Position numbers and translations under genes: made by a program. This document shows, piece by piece, positions 17,654-27,274 of a stretch of DNA of 64,000 nt. The notes under the pieces were generated by a model, which saw nothing but the letters and a program-made list of their open reading frames with translations, made no database searches and was not told the DNA's origin. The first letter of the stretch is position 1. Every line of letters begins with the position of its first letter. This stretch comes from Flavobacterium sp. GT3R68 (GTDB lineage: Bacteria; Bacteroidota; Bacteroidia; Flavobacteriales; Flavobacteriaceae): the NCBI RefSeq assembly GCF_007109225.1, contig NZ_VJZK01000003.1:186001-250000 (forward strand), read 5' to 3'.

Positions 17654-18643
17654 ATGAAAACCTATTCGATTCAGCAAATTAATGACATCCTTCAAGGAGA
17701 AATTGTAGGTAATACCACTGAAAACATAACAGCTCCTGAACAACTTGAGGCTGCCGGCAATACAGAAATATCATTCATCGGAAACAAAAAATACGAGAAG
17801 TTATGGGAAAATTCTAAGGCATGTGCGGCAATAGTGAACGAAGATATCGCCATTGAACCGGGAGAAAATAAAGCGTTCATAAAAGTTAAAAACGCCGATT
17901 TGGCCATGTCTCAGGTGCTGGAACTTTTTGCCCCGCCTGCTCCATTGTTTGCCGTTGATATTCACCCGGCCGCATTTGTTGATGCCACGGCCATAATCGG
18001 AAACGGAACACGAATTGGTGCCGGAAGTTATATCGGACCGGATGTGCAGTTAGGAGATAATGTCACCATTTATCCAAATGTGACCATTCTTGACGAATGT
18101 ACCATTGGCAATAATACCATTCTTTGGCCCGGTGCAGTAGTGCGCGAGCGTTGCCATATTGGTAATGACTGTATCTTACATCCCAATTCTACAATTGGAG
18201 CCGATGGTTTCGGATTCCGTCCGGACCCACAGAGAGGTTTGGTAAAAATTCCGCAAATAGGGAATGTTATCCTCGGAAATGGTGTTGAGATTGGAGCCAA
18301 CTCTAGTGTAGACAGAGGAAAATTTAGTTCTACGGTTTTGGGTGATGGCTGTAAAATTGATAATTTAGTTCAAATTGGGCATAACAGTAAATTAGGGAAA
18401 TTCTGTATTATGGCAGGTCACAGTGGATTGGCAGGTTCCGTAACTTTAGGGAATGGTGTTATCATTGGCGGAAGCGCATCAATAAAAGACCACCTTACTA
18501 TTGGTGATGGTGCTATTGTAGGAGCAGGTTCGGGTGTAGCATCAGATGTTCCTGCACAAAAGACCGTGTTAGGTTATCCGGCAGTTGATGCCAGAGAAGC
18601 ATTGAAGCAATGGGCGATTTTAAAAAGAATGGCCAAAAATTAA
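17654..18643 (+). CDS. lpxD: UDP-3-O-(3-hydroxyacyl)glucosamine N-acyltransferase
   Basis: A 329-aa enzyme of lipid A synthesis that adds the second 3-hydroxyacyl chain to UDP-3-O-acylglucosamine in the cytoplasm. The N-terminal uridine-binding domain (about 1-100, with SFIGNKKYEKL) precedes a long left-handed beta-helix of hexapeptide repeats (about 105-295, for example IGNGTRIGAGSYIG). The catalytic His lies in VQIGHNSKLG and NSSVDRG is conserved. Bacteroidota often carry two LpxD-like genes; this copy is about 330 aa and stands alone, not in an lpxC-lpxA cluster, so it could be the paralogue rather than the main enzyme. Confidence 0.9.
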   Translation: MKTYSIQQINDILQGEIVGNTTENITAPEQLEAAGNTEISFIGNKKYEKLWENSKACAAIVNEDIAIEPGENKAFIKVKNADLAMSQVLELFAPPAPLFAVDIHPAAFVDATAIIGNGTRIGAGSYIGPDVQLGDNVTIYPNVTILDECTIGNNTILWPGAVVRERCHIGNDCILHPNSTIGADGFGFRPDPQRGLVKIPQIGNVILGNGVEIGANSSVDRGKFSSTVLGDGCKIDNLVQIGHNSKLGKFCIMAGHSGLAGSVTLGNGVIIGGSASIKDHLTIGDGAIVGAGSGVASDVPAQKTVLGYPAVDAREALKQWAILKRMAKN

Positions 18644-18656
18644 ATATTCAAACTAA

Positions 18657-18690
18657 TAAAAAAGCCTTCATAATATGAAGGCTTTTTTTT
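18657..18690 (+). terminator. Rho-independent terminator (bidirectional)
   Basis: AAAAAAGCCTTCAT pairs with ATGAAGGCTTTTTT between the convergent lpxD and phosphate transporter genes. Confidence 0.9.
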
Positions 18691-18693
18691 AGG

Positions 18694-20019
18694 CTATAAA
18701 AATATACTTAGGAAATAATATATCAATGCTGCTAATAGTGCCGAAATCGGAATAGTAAGTACCCATGCCCATACCAGGCTTACGGTAACACCCCAACGAA
18801 CTGCTGAGACTCTTTTTGTTACACCTACCCCAATGATAGATCCAGTGATTGTATGTGTCGTTGATACGGGGATTTTAAAATGTTCTGTGATAAATAATGT
18901 CAATGCACCCGCAGATTCAGCAACAACTCCTTCAAAAGCGGTTACCTTAGTAATTTTGGACCCCATGGTTTTCACAATTTTCCAACCGCCGCTCAATGTT
19001 CCGATAGCAATCGCAGAATAACAGGCTAACGGAATCCATCCTGGCATTACTCCTTCTATTTTTACACCGTCTTTATCCGAAGGCAAAACAACATGTAGCC
19101 ATTCCGGTAAAGTATCAACAGTAATACCGCTAGTATGGATATACACTGCTACTGCAGCGGCAATAATACCCATTACTTTTTGCGAATCATTACCACCATG
19201 TCCTAAACTAAAAGAGGCTGAAGATAATAATTGCATTTTTCTTAAAATTGCTTCTGATTGTGTGGTTGAGAAATAACTGAACAATAAGTTGAAAATAGCA
19301 ATACTGTAGAAAATTATCGCAACCAATAGCCATTTTATATTGGATGGCTCACAAATTACAGAAAGAAAATGACTGTCAAATCGAGGTTTCTTGATATCTT
19401 CATAACCAACAAGAACGGTAGATAGGAACCATAACACGATCAACATTAAGACAACAGTAAAGATTTTAGGATATATATTCTTTTTAGAGGAATACATTAG
19501 CCACAGCGAGATGAAATAAGAGATTAGCATCCCTAATAATGGAGCAAAAACAATAAATGCAATTACCACTAAAATACCACTTGGCAACAATTCGCCTTCT
19601 TTGGTTGCTTTGTACCAGTTCACAATTTTGAATCCGTAATGATCAGGATCGGTTACCGCACCCGAGAATCCGTGTGCAATCGCAGCTCCTGCAAAACCAC
19701 CAATTAAGGTATGCGAAGACGATGATGGTATTCCTCTCCACCAGGTAAGTAAATTCCAAATTATCGCGGCAACAACACCGGCTAAAATAACAACTAGGTT
19801 GATACTGTCAGTTTTTGCCGTTTTTGCTACGGTATCAGCAACACCAAAACCAAATACCCAATAGGCCAAAAAGTTAAAGAATGCTGCCCAAAGTACCGCC
19901 TGAAAAGGACTCAATACCTTGGTTGCCACAATGGTAGCAATCGAGTTTGCAGCGTCGTGGAAGCCATTTATATAATCAAATATTAAGGCCAATACTATAA
20001 TTACTATAAGTAGAATCAT
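18694..20019 (-). CDS. Inorganic phosphate transporter, PiT family
   Basis: A 441-aa integral membrane protein with about ten predicted helices. The two inverted PHO4 signatures are visible: FDYINGFHDAANSIATIV near the N-terminus and IPVSTTHTITGSIIGVG near the C-terminus. A second GGND-type segment (SLGHGGNDSQKVMG) lies in the middle. It imports phosphate by H+ or Na+ symport. It follows the DUF47 gene by 22 bp with no terminator, the usual PiT-DUF47 operon in which the DUF47 protein modulates the transporter. Confidence 0.94.
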   Translation of the reverse strand: MILLIVIIVLALIFDYINGFHDAANSIATIVATKVLSPFQAVLWAAFFNFLAYWVFGFGVADTVAKTAKTDSINLVVILAGVVAAIIWNLLTWWRGIPSSSSHTLIGGFAGAAIAHGFSGAVTDPDHYGFKIVNWYKATKEGELLPSGILVVIAFIVFAPLLGMLISYFISLWLMYSSKKNIYPKIFTVVLMLIVLWFLSTVLVGYEDIKKPRFDSHFLSVICEPSNIKWLLVAIIFYSIAIFNLLFSYFSTTQSEAILRKMQLLSSASFSLGHGGNDSQKVMGIIAAAVAVYIHTSGITVDTLPEWLHVVLPSDKDGVKIEGVMPGWIPLACYSAIAIGTLSGGWKIVKTMGSKITKVTAFEGVVAESAGALTLFITEHFKIPVSTTHTITGSIIGVGVTKRVSAVRWGVTVSLVWAWVLTIPISALLAALIYYFLSIFL

Positions 20020-20041
20020 AATTTATTTCTGATAACAGCGA

Positions 20042-20686
20042 TTACGAATGTTTAACTGAAATTTGTTCTAAAACGCTTGCAGCACTTTTACATTTGTCGG
20101 TTGCTGATTCCAAAACAGAAAGTACTTCTTTGTACTTGATAATGTTTTTAGCGTCCGTTTCGTTTTCAAATAATTCAGCTACAGCCTTATCATATACATT
20201 ATCCGATTTGTTTTCCAGTTTATTGATTCGGGCACAAGCGTCAGTAATGTTTTTGATATTTTTAAAGTTTCTCAATTCTCTAACGGCAACGTCAATATTC
20301 TGACAGGCTTCAAGATTGATTTCTGTCAGTTTACGGATGGACTTGGTAATCTTATCCACATGATACAATTTCATTCTGCTGGCAGCACCATACAGGTTTC
20401 CGGCAACATTATCAATAGATGTGATTAGGGAATGAATATCCTCTCTGTCAAAAGGAGTAATGAAATTTCTGCTCAATTCAAGATTCGTCTGATGGGTAAT
20501 CTCTTCAATACGCGCCTCAAGATCTTCAATTTTTTTATAATACTCTTCTCTTTCACTTTTAGGAGCATTCACAGCTTCATGCAACGTTTGTGCTAACAAA
20601 ATCAAACTGGAAGACGCTTGTTCAAATAAAGGAAAGAACTTTTTATCTTTCGGAACCAAAAATTGGAAAATATTGTTTAATGACAT
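20042..20686 (-). CDS. DUF47 (PhoU-like, TIGR00153) phosphate transport regulator
   Basis: A 214-aa all-helical protein of the DUF47 family, related to PhoU. It begins MSLNNIFQFLVPKDKKFFPLFE, as family members do, and contains long amphipathic helices with the FDREDIHSLIxxIDNVAG segment conserved in the family. It is the first gene of a two-gene operon with the PiT transporter, whose activity it probably adjusts. The promoter at 20710-20737 is the best match in the window. No catalytic function is expected. Confidence 0.92.
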   Translation of the reverse strand: MSLNNIFQFLVPKDKKFFPLFEQASSSLILLAQTLHEAVNAPKSEREEYYKKIEDLEARIEEITHQTNLELSRNFITPFDREDIHSLITSIDNVAGNLYGAASRMKLYHVDKITKSIRKLTEINLEACQNIDVAVRELRNFKNIKNITDACARINKLENKSDNVYDKAVAELFENETDAKNIIKYKEVLSVLESATDKCKSAASVLEQISVKHS

Positions 20687-20709
20687 AATTAGTGTTTTTT
20701 TAAGCGGTG

Positions 20710-20737
20710 CAAATGTATTGTTTTAATGTTAAGCCAA
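20710..20737 (-). promoter_or_regulatory. Promoter of the DUF47-PiT operon
   Basis: On the minus strand TTG (20735-20737) and TACATTTG followed by C (20710-20717) are separated by exactly 17 bp, a full match to TTG-N17-23-TAnnTTTG, 23 bp before the start. Confidence 0.75.
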
Positions 20738-20885
20738 TATTAAATTATCATCAAATCGAGGTTTTCAATCAACTTCAAATTGAATCAGAAATTTACAAAT
20801 ACGAGGATACTTTTTTATTTAAATCGTTTTTGTAATTTAGCGCACCTAAAATTAGTATTTACATATTTACACATAGCCACACAAC

Positions 20886-22514
20886 ATGGATTTAAACTTC
20901 AATAAAAACGAAGACCACAATAGACTTTTATTATCCGATCTAAAACAAAAGTTTGCCAAAGTAAAATTAGGTGGAGGCGAAAAACGCATCGCTAAATTAC
21001 ATTCTGAAGGTAAAATGACCGCTCGCGAGCGTATCGATTATCTTTTGGACGCTGATGCTAATAGCATTGAAATTGGAGCGTTTGTCGGAAAAGGAATGTA
21101 TGCTGAACATGGAGGCTGTCCTTCTGGTGGTGTTATTGTGAAAATGGGTTATGTAAAAGGGAAACAATGTATCGTAGTAGCCAACGATGCTACCGTGAAA
21201 GCTGGTGCGTGGTTTCCGATTACAGCAAAAAAGAATCTTCGGGCACAGGAAATCGCCATGGAAAACCGCTTGCCAATCATTTATTTGGTAGACAGCGCCG
21301 GAGTTTATTTGCCTTTGCAGGATGAAATTTTCCCTGACAAGGAACACTTTGGACGCATATTCAGAAACAATGCCATCATGTCCAGCATGGGAATTACCCA
21401 AATTGCGGCGGTTATGGGAAGTTGTGTCGCCGGGGGTGCCTACCTTCCAATTATGAGTGATGAAGCACTGATCGTAAATAAAACCGGAAGTATTTTCCTT
21501 GCCGGAAGTTATTTGGTGAAAGCAGCTATTGGTGAAAGCATCGATAATGAAACATTAGGCGGAGCAACTACTCATTGTGAAATTTCAGGTGTAACTGATT
21601 ACAAGGCTAAAGATGATAAAGATGCTTTGGATAAAATAAAAAATATAGTTGATAAGATTGGTGATTTTGATAAAGCCGGATATAGCCGAATTAAGGCTGA
21701 AAAACCTGCTTTAAATGAAATGGATATTTATGGGATTCTGCCAAAAGCACGAAATGAGCAGTATGACATGATGGAAATCATCAATCGTCTGGTAGATAAT
21801 TCGGAATTTGAAGCTTATAAAGATGGTTACGGTCAATCGCTAATCACCGGTTATGCAAGAATTGACGGTTGGGCTGTCGGAATTATTGCCAATCAAAGAA
21901 AAGTTGTAAAAACAAAGAACGGCGAAATGCAGTTCGGTGGTGTAATTTATTCTGATTCGGCCGATAAAGCCACCCGTTTTATTGCCAATTGTAACCAAAA
22001 GAAAATCCCGTTGGTTTTCGTTCAGGATGTTACCGGTTTTATGGTCGGAAGCAAATCGGAACATGGCGGAATCATTAAGGATGGTGCCAAAATGGTAAAT
22101 GCCGTATCTAACTCTGTTGTTCCAAAATTCACTGTAATAGTAGGAAACTCGTATGGTGCCGGAAATTATGCCATGTGTGGAAAAGCATTTGATCCGCGAT
22201 TGATTTTTGCATGGCCAAGTGCGGAACTTGCGGTTATGGGTGGAACTCAGGCAGCAAAAGTATTGGCACAAATTGAAGCTTCTTCATTAAAAGGAAAAGG
22301 GGAAGTTGTGGATGAGGCTAAAGAAAAAGAGCTGTTTGACAAAGTAAAAGCCCGTTATGATGCGCAGGTTTCTCCATATTATGCAGCTGCTCATTTATGG
22401 ACTGATGCCATTATTGATCCATTGGACACCAGAACCTGGATTTCAATGGGGATAGAAGCGGCTAACCACTCGCCTATTGAAAAAAAATTCAATCTGGGTG
22501 TGATTCAGGTTTAA
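20886..22514 (+). CDS. Acyl-CoA carboxylase, carboxyltransferase beta subunit
   Basis: A 542-aa carboxyltransferase with two crotonase-fold halves. Visible landmarks are GGCPSGGVIVKMGYVKG, the VDSAGVYLPLQDEIFPD block, GSCVAGGAYLP and, in the second half, FVQDVTGFMVGSKSEHGGIIKDGAKM and GNSYGAGNYAMCGKAFDPR. The acyl-CoA pocket features and length most resemble methylcrotonyl-CoA carboxylase beta (leucine breakdown), rather than the ~510-aa propionyl enzyme; substrate is inferred. The biotin-carrying alpha subunit is not adjacent, so it must be elsewhere. A near-match -7 box (TAATTTAG, 20833-20840) lies 45 bp upstream. Confidence 0.88.
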   Translation: MDLNFNKNEDHNRLLLSDLKQKFAKVKLGGGEKRIAKLHSEGKMTARERIDYLLDADANSIEIGAFVGKGMYAEHGGCPSGGVIVKMGYVKGKQCIVVANDATVKAGAWFPITAKKNLRAQEIAMENRLPIIYLVDSAGVYLPLQDEIFPDKEHFGRIFRNNAIMSSMGITQIAAVMGSCVAGGAYLPIMSDEALIVNKTGSIFLAGSYLVKAAIGESIDNETLGGATTHCEISGVTDYKAKDDKDALDKIKNIVDKIGDFDKAGYSRIKAEKPALNEMDIYGILPKARNEQYDMMEIINRLVDNSEFEAYKDGYGQSLITGYARIDGWAVGIIANQRKVVKTKNGEMQFGGVIYSDSADKATRFIANCNQKKIPLVFVQDVTGFMVGSKSEHGGIIKDGAKMVNAVSNSVVPKFTVIVGNSYGAGNYAMCGKAFDPRLIFAWPSAELAVMGGTQAAKVLAQIEASSLKGKGEVVDEAKEKELFDKVKARYDAQVSPYYAAAHLWTDAIIDPLDTRTWISMGIEAANHSPIEKKFNLGVIQV

Positions 22515-22578
22515 ATCCATTATGAAAGTAACAAAAGTGAAAAGCTAACAACTAATAATATATTCTAAAGGTGTAATT

Positions 22579-24201
22579 ATGAAAAATATAATTCTTTATT
22601 TATTGTTTGCATTTGGTATCCAGCAACTTTCAGCACAGGAAACTTTTACCCGAAAAGACAGTCTTCAAGGTGGTTTACGAATTGAGAGAACCAGTTTTGA
22701 CGTGCTGCATTATGACTTAAATATCAAAATCAATATTGTCGAAAAATCCATTGCAGGCTATAATGAGATTCGTTTTAAAACAATTGACAATACAAATACA
22801 ATCCAATTGGATTTATTTGACAACATGCAGGTTGACAGTATCGTTTACAATTCGAAAAAACTTCAATATAAAAGAGATTTTAATGCTGTTTTTATCAATT
22901 TTGAAAACTCACTTATCAAAAATTCTGAACACCAGCTTCGTTTTTATTATTCTGGAAAGCCTCTGGTTGCAAAGCATGCACCTTGGGACGGTGGTTTTGT
23001 ATGGCAAAAAGATTTAAATGGAAAAGACTGGGTAGGCGTTGCTGTTCAAGGAACAGGAGCGAGTTTGTGGTATCCGGTAAAAGATTCACAATCTGATGAA
23101 CCTGATTTTGGTGCAAGCATAAAAGTAGCGGTCCCCAATGGTTTGATGAATATTTCCAACGGACGGTTTATGGGCAGTACCGACTTAAAAAATGGTTACA
23201 CCCGTTGGGATTGGGAAGTTAAGAATCCTATTAACACGTATGATATAACTTTGAATATCGGCGATTATGTTCACTTTGGTGAAAACTACAAAGGATTGGA
23301 TTTGGATTATTACGTTTTACGCGAAAATTTAGAGAAAGCTAAAATCCAGTTTGAACAAGTAAAACCAATGATGGATTGCTTTCAATCTAAATTTGGAGAA
23401 TATCCATTTAAAAATGACGGTTATAAATTGGTTGAAACCCATTATTTAGGTATGGAGCATCAAAGTGCTGTTGCTTACGGGAATAAATACCAAAATGGAT
23501 ATTTAGGAAACGATTTATCAGGAACAGGTGTTGGGCTTTTATTCGATTTCATAATCATACACGAAAGTGGCCATGAATGGTTTGGCAATAGTATTACTAG
23601 TAAAGATATTGCCGATATGTGGATTCACGAAGGATTTACACAATATACCGAAAGTGTTTTTGTTGAATGCCAATACGGTTATGAAAAAGGGCAAATTTAC
23701 ATCAATGGATTGCAAGAAAATGTACGAAATGACAAACCAATTATTGGTAAATACGGCGTAAATAAAGAAGGTTCGGGCGATATGTATCCAAAAGGAGCAC
23801 TAATGTTAAATACCTTGCGCCATGTAGTTAATGATGATGCTAAATGGTGGAATATAATTTTAAAATATTCTGAAACCTTTCGTCATCAAATTATTGATAC
23901 CGAAATGGTAATTGCTTTTTTTAGTCGAGAAACAGGGATGAACCTTACTACTATTTTTAATCAATATTTAAAATATGAAGGCATACCTCTTCTTGATCTT
24001 AAACGCAATAAAGATGTGTTAGAATATAAATGGAGAACGGATGTCACCGATTTTAATATGCCGATTGATATAAAATTAAAGGGGAAAACAATTCGTCTGC
24101 ACCCAACAAATAATTGGATAAAATCGAAATATAAAATTAAGGACTTTTCAGAAGTTGAAGTATTAAAAAATAATTTTTTCATTAATGTAATAGAAAATTA
24201 A
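22579..24201 (+). CDS. M1 family zinc metallopeptidase (aminopeptidase N-like)
   Basis: A 540-aa exported peptidase with a signal peptide (1-20, ending LSAQ). The zinc site HESGHEW starts at His328 (HExxH 328-332), with the third ligand Glu in the following IHEGFTQYTE; the substrate-anchoring GxMEN motif appears as LGMEHQSAVAY. It should remove N-terminal residues from peptides in the periplasm or at the surface. The protein has the N-terminal beta and catalytic domains but lacks the long C-terminal helical domain of E. coli PepN, as is common for Bacteroidota M1 enzymes. No T9SS domain is present. It follows the carboxylase gene by 64 bp. Confidence 0.92.
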   Translation: MKNIILYLLFAFGIQQLSAQETFTRKDSLQGGLRIERTSFDVLHYDLNIKINIVEKSIAGYNEIRFKTIDNTNTIQLDLFDNMQVDSIVYNSKKLQYKRDFNAVFINFENSLIKNSEHQLRFYYSGKPLVAKHAPWDGGFVWQKDLNGKDWVGVAVQGTGASLWYPVKDSQSDEPDFGASIKVAVPNGLMNISNGRFMGSTDLKNGYTRWDWEVKNPINTYDITLNIGDYVHFGENYKGLDLDYYVLRENLEKAKIQFEQVKPMMDCFQSKFGEYPFKNDGYKLVETHYLGMEHQSAVAYGNKYQNGYLGNDLSGTGVGLLFDFIIIHESGHEWFGNSITSKDIADMWIHEGFTQYTESVFVECQYGYEKGQIYINGLQENVRNDKPIIGKYGVNKEGSGDMYPKGALMLNTLRHVVNDDAKWWNIILKYSETFRHQIIDTEMVIAFFSRETGMNLTTIFNQYLKYEGIPLLDLKRNKDVLEYKWRTDVTDFNMPIDIKLKGKTIRLHPTNNWIKSKYKIKDFSEVEVLKNNFFINVIEN

Positions 24202-24267
24202 AAATAAAATATTTTCATATATAACTAATTTATAGTATCTTAGAGTTGAATTTTAAACTTAACTGTT

Positions 24268-24693
24268 ATGGATACTAGTGTAAAAGGTTTGAATAAATGG
24301 GCAAATGCACATACCTATTATTCATTAGATATTTTAAGAGTTGTACTTGGTGTTTTTCTTCTTATAAAAGGAGCTGCATTTATAACGCATAGTAGGGATT
24401 TTGAGGATATAATAGCGCCATTCAGTAATTTTTTAGGTGGAATGTTTGTATTTCACTATATCGCTTCGGCCCATATCATGGGAGGAATGTTGATTGCAAT
24501 GGGATTGCTTACAAGATGGTGTATAATTGCCCAACTTCCGATTCTTATTGGAGCTGTGGCCATTAACTTCATAGGCGAAATGAACGCTCAGAATCTTATA
24601 TTATCAGTATTAGCACTAGGAGTTTCTATTTTTTTCTTATTCTATGGTAGTGGTAAACATTCTGTAGATTATTATTTTAAGATGGAGAAATAA
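24268..24693 (+). CDS. DoxX family membrane protein
   Basis: A 141-aa protein with four predicted transmembrane helices (about residues 20-38, 63-83, 88-108, 112-130) and the DoxX-like LDILRVVLGVFLLIKG start. The family is broad and its members act in redox or small-molecule handling in the membrane; a specific function cannot be assigned. A second, different DoxX protein is encoded at 45416-45814. The gene ends at a strong bidirectional terminator shared with menE. Confidence 0.8.
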   Translation: MDTSVKGLNKWANAHTYYSLDILRVVLGVFLLIKGAAFITHSRDFEDIIAPFSNFLGGMFVFHYIASAHIMGGMLIAMGLLTRWCIIAQLPILIGAVAINFIGEMNAQNLILSVLALGVSIFFLFYGSGKHSVDYYFKMEK

Positions 24694-24710
24694 AATAGAA
24701 ACAACTAAAG

Positions 24711-24746
24711 AAACGCCCTAATATATAATGTATTAGGGCGTTTTTG
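24711..24746 (+). terminator. Rho-independent terminator (bidirectional)
   Basis: AAACGCCCTAATA pairs with TATTAGGGCGTTT around a 7-nt loop, followed by T residues, between convergent doxX-like and menE genes. Confidence 0.9.
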
Positions 24747-24750
24747 ATTT

Positions 24751-25797
24751 TTAAGACAGTTTGAGTGTTTCCTTTCGCATAACCTTCCCACTCGCGGTTT
24801 CCTTAAATTTTGGAACGTACCTAATTTCTTTTGGTTTTTCATATTTGTCCAGAACCTCCAGAATAGTGGAATCAATAGTTTCAGCTTCACCCTCAACGAC
24901 CAAAATTAATTTTTCGCCCAAAGTTTCATCCGGAATTCCAATTGCGAAAAAACGTTGCAAAATGTTTCCCGACAGCTTTTCTTCGATATGCTCCGGAATC
25001 AATTTTACGCCGCCACTATTGATCACATTATCAATTCTTCCCAATAAAAGGAAGTGATTTTCGGATACCAGTTCCACCAAATCATTGGTAATAATTTTCT
25101 CTTCTGAAATCCTCGACGCACTAATCACCAAGCATCCTCTTTCGTCCTGCGAAATTTTTACATCTGGTAAAACCAAAAAGGCCTTATCCTCTATTTTTTT
25201 TGCCGCCATATGTGTAATGGTTTCCGTCATTCCGTAGGTTTCATAAACCAGCGTATCTAATTTCAATAATTCATTTCGCAATGTTTCATTTATTTTTGCT
25301 CCGCCAATGATGACTTTTTTTATATTTTCCAGTTCCGGTAAAGAATTCTGTACCTGTAACGGAAGCATAGCTGCAAAATCGTACTCTTTTATATTATTAT
25401 CCAAGGGCGTTGAACTTGGTGGCACGAAATCCATTTCCAGTCCCAATATGAGCCCGCGGACAAACATCATTTTACCGGCAATATATTTTACGGGCAAACA
25501 ATGCAGTGCCGTATCGCCTACTGTAATATCAAAAAAGTCCCCAGTTGCCAACGCCGAATTGACCATTGCCTGTTTGTTGATTTGCATCTGTTTAGGCGTC
25601 CCGGTGGTTCCGGAAGTAGTGACTTCTATGAATGATTTTTCATCAAACCACTCCAGAATGAATTCACCCAAATCTTTTTCATAGTCATTTCCATCTCTAA
25701 TAAAATCAATAGCATTCTGAGACAAATCTAAAGCGTCAAGATGCAATCCGTTCCATTTAAAACGGTTGTGAACATTCTTATATGTTGGATTATTCAT
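24751..25797 (-). CDS. menE: o-Succinylbenzoate-CoA ligase-like AMP-forming enzyme
   Basis: A 348-aa acyl-adenylate-forming enzyme. The P-loop TSGTTGTPKQMQINK (A3), ETYGMTETITHMA (A5), a LLGRIDNVINSGG segment (A8) and the A10 lysine region ETASGKVMRKE are visible. The protein is short (typical MenE is about 450 aa) because the N-terminal domain is reduced, which is usual for Bacteroidota MenE. Function in menaquinone synthesis, activating o-succinylbenzoate with CoA, is inferred from this shape; no other men gene is in the window. Its start overlaps the end of the CPBP protease gene by 8 bp, so the two are translationally linked. Confidence 0.82.
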   Translation of the reverse strand: MNNPTYKNVHNRFKWNGLHLDALDLSQNAIDFIRDGNDYEKDLGEFILEWFDEKSFIEVTTSGTTGTPKQMQINKQAMVNSALATGDFFDITVGDTALHCLPVKYIAGKMMFVRGLILGLEMDFVPPSSTPLDNNIKEYDFAAMLPLQVQNSLPELENIKKVIIGGAKINETLRNELLKLDTLVYETYGMTETITHMAAKKIEDKAFLVLPDVKISQDERGCLVISASRISEEKIITNDLVELVSENHFLLLGRIDNVINSGGVKLIPEHIEEKLSGNILQRFFAIGIPDETLGEKLILVVEGEAETIDSTILEVLDKYEKPKEIRYVPKFKETASGKVMRKETLKLS

Positions 25798-26722
25798 GCT
25801 CTTCAGTTTTATTAGTTGGAAGTGGAATTACTTTTCCGGTTAATTTTTCCTTCCAATTGGTCCATTTGTATTTTTTTGCCATAATAAATAAGATGATCGG
25901 GTATGTAATTGCAATGGATGCAAGCATCTCATTCAACATATCAGCAGTATTTTCAATTCCGGTATATTTAAAAACAGCATCAGTCTGTAAAGCAGAAAAA
26001 TCTGAAGTAATCAGTAATGCCGCCATCAGGTTATTTCCCAAATGAAATCCCAAGGCCAATTCGAGGCTTTCATCCATCAGAGTCATGATGCCCAGCAATA
26101 GTCCTGTTCCGATATAAAATGCCATTACGCCATATCCCATTTCGGCGACTTCAGGATTCGCACTATGAAATAATCCAAATATTATAGAAGTTGACAGTAA
26201 TGGAAACCATCTGTTTTTGGCAATAATTCCAATTTGCTGCATCAGATACCCTCTGAATAAATACTCCTCGAAACCGATTTGGAGCGGGAACAAAATGATA
26301 CTAATCATAAAAAGAATGGTGAATTTCAGCGGGTCAAAATTCCACACTATGGCAGAATGGTCCATGTAATATGAAATCCCGAAGGTACCCAAAGTCAATA
26401 CCACGATTAAGGCAAAAGCGAAAAACATTCTCCCATAATTCACTTTAGCTCTGGAAGTTGTCAGTGATTTAACGCTTCTTTGATGCAATAAATAAACTAG
26501 TAAAAACAATATCCCTAATAGAAATGCAAACGGCAGCAGATTGATTATCAAAGACAAATTTTTAGGAATTCCCTTCATCAGATCATACGCCGCCTTCATT
26601 TGTTCTTTGGACATCAGGAAAAACATGACGAAATTCATAATGAAAATTCCGGTAGTGATTAATGTCGTAATTAAAACCCGCCACCACTCATTATTTCCTT
26701 TGTAAGCTTGTGCTATAAACAT
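25790..26722 (-). CDS. CPBP family intramembrane glutamic protease
   Basis: A 310-aa protein with about eight transmembrane helices. The CPBP/ABI (CAAX protease-like) signatures are present: FEEYLFRGYLMQ with the two catalytic Glu and the Arg, and IIFGLFHSANP and LGFHLGNNLMAA with the His residues. Bacterial members cleave membrane substrates or protect against bacteriocins; no substrate can be named. It is the first gene of a two-gene unit with menE, overlapping it by 8 bp, although the two have no obvious functional link. Confidence 0.88.
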   Translation of the reverse strand: MFIAQAYKGNNEWWRVLITTLITTGIFIMNFVMFFLMSKEQMKAAYDLMKGIPKNLSLIINLLPFAFLLGILFLLVYLLHQRSVKSLTTSRAKVNYGRMFFAFALIVVLTLGTFGISYYMDHSAIVWNFDPLKFTILFMISIILFPLQIGFEEYLFRGYLMQQIGIIAKNRWFPLLSTSIIFGLFHSANPEVAEMGYGVMAFYIGTGLLLGIMTLMDESLELALGFHLGNNLMAALLITSDFSALQTDAVFKYTGIENTADMLNEMLASIAITYPIILFIMAKKYKWTNWKEKLTGKVIPLPTNKTEEHE

Positions 26723-26838
26723 TTTTCATTTTTTTTAATTAATTCAAACGAGTTATGAAGATCCTCATTTGTTTGGCCTAATTTACTTAAATTTTAAATT
26801 TTATCGGTTACTTTGCGTAAAAATTAAAATCATTCTTC

Positions 26839-27180
26839 ATGATACAGGTTTATCATAATTCACGTTGTTCAAAATCCCGGGAATGTTTGGCTTTTATAGA
26901 AGACAGCGGGCAGGAATTTGAAGTCATCAAATATCTCGAAGATACACCCACTTATGACGAATTAAAAACCGTTATTGAAAAACTTGGAATTAACCCCATT
27001 GAGTTGGTGCGCCAAAAGGAAAAGGTATGGATTGATAATTTTAAAGGCAAAGAAATGTCTGATAAAGAAATCATACATGCTATGATTTCCAATCCAATTC
27101 TTATCGAAAGACCAATTGTTATCAACGGAGATAAAGCCATCATTGCCCGCCCGATAGAAAAAGCAGCAACATTTATTTAG
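26839..27180 (+). CDS. arsC: ArsC-family arsenate reductase (glutaredoxin-dependent type)
   Basis: A 113-aa thioredoxin-fold protein of the ArsC/Spx family. The nucleophile Cys10 lies in HNSRCSKSRECL and the anion-binding arginines are in NPILIERPIV and ARPIE. These match glutaredoxin-coupled arsenate reductase, which reduces arsenate to arsenite. No ars operon partner (arsB, acr3, arsR) is nearby, so this may be a housekeeping YfgD-like paralogue rather than an arsenic resistance gene. Spx-type regulators usually have a CxxC at this site; here it is CSKS. Confidence 0.85.
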   Translation: MIQVYHNSRCSKSRECLAFIEDSGQEFEVIKYLEDTPTYDELKTVIEKLGINPIELVRQKEKVWIDNFKGKEMSDKEIIHAMISNPILIERPIVINGDKAIIARPIEKAATFI

Positions 27181-27236
27181 AATAAGTATGCAGATGTTTT
27201 AACAAAGCTTTGTGAATGGGCTCTTAAACCATAGAG

Positions 27237-27244
27237 TAATTTTG
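27237..27244 (+). promoter_or_regulatory. -7 element for the TonB-dependent receptor gene
   Basis: TAATTTTG is a perfect TAnnTTTG, 30 bp before ATG 27275. A TTTG at 27209-27212 is a possible -33, though the 24-bp spacing is slightly long. Confidence 0.5.
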
Positions 27245-27274
27245 CGGTCTTAAATTGAAATCAATTTTGACCGT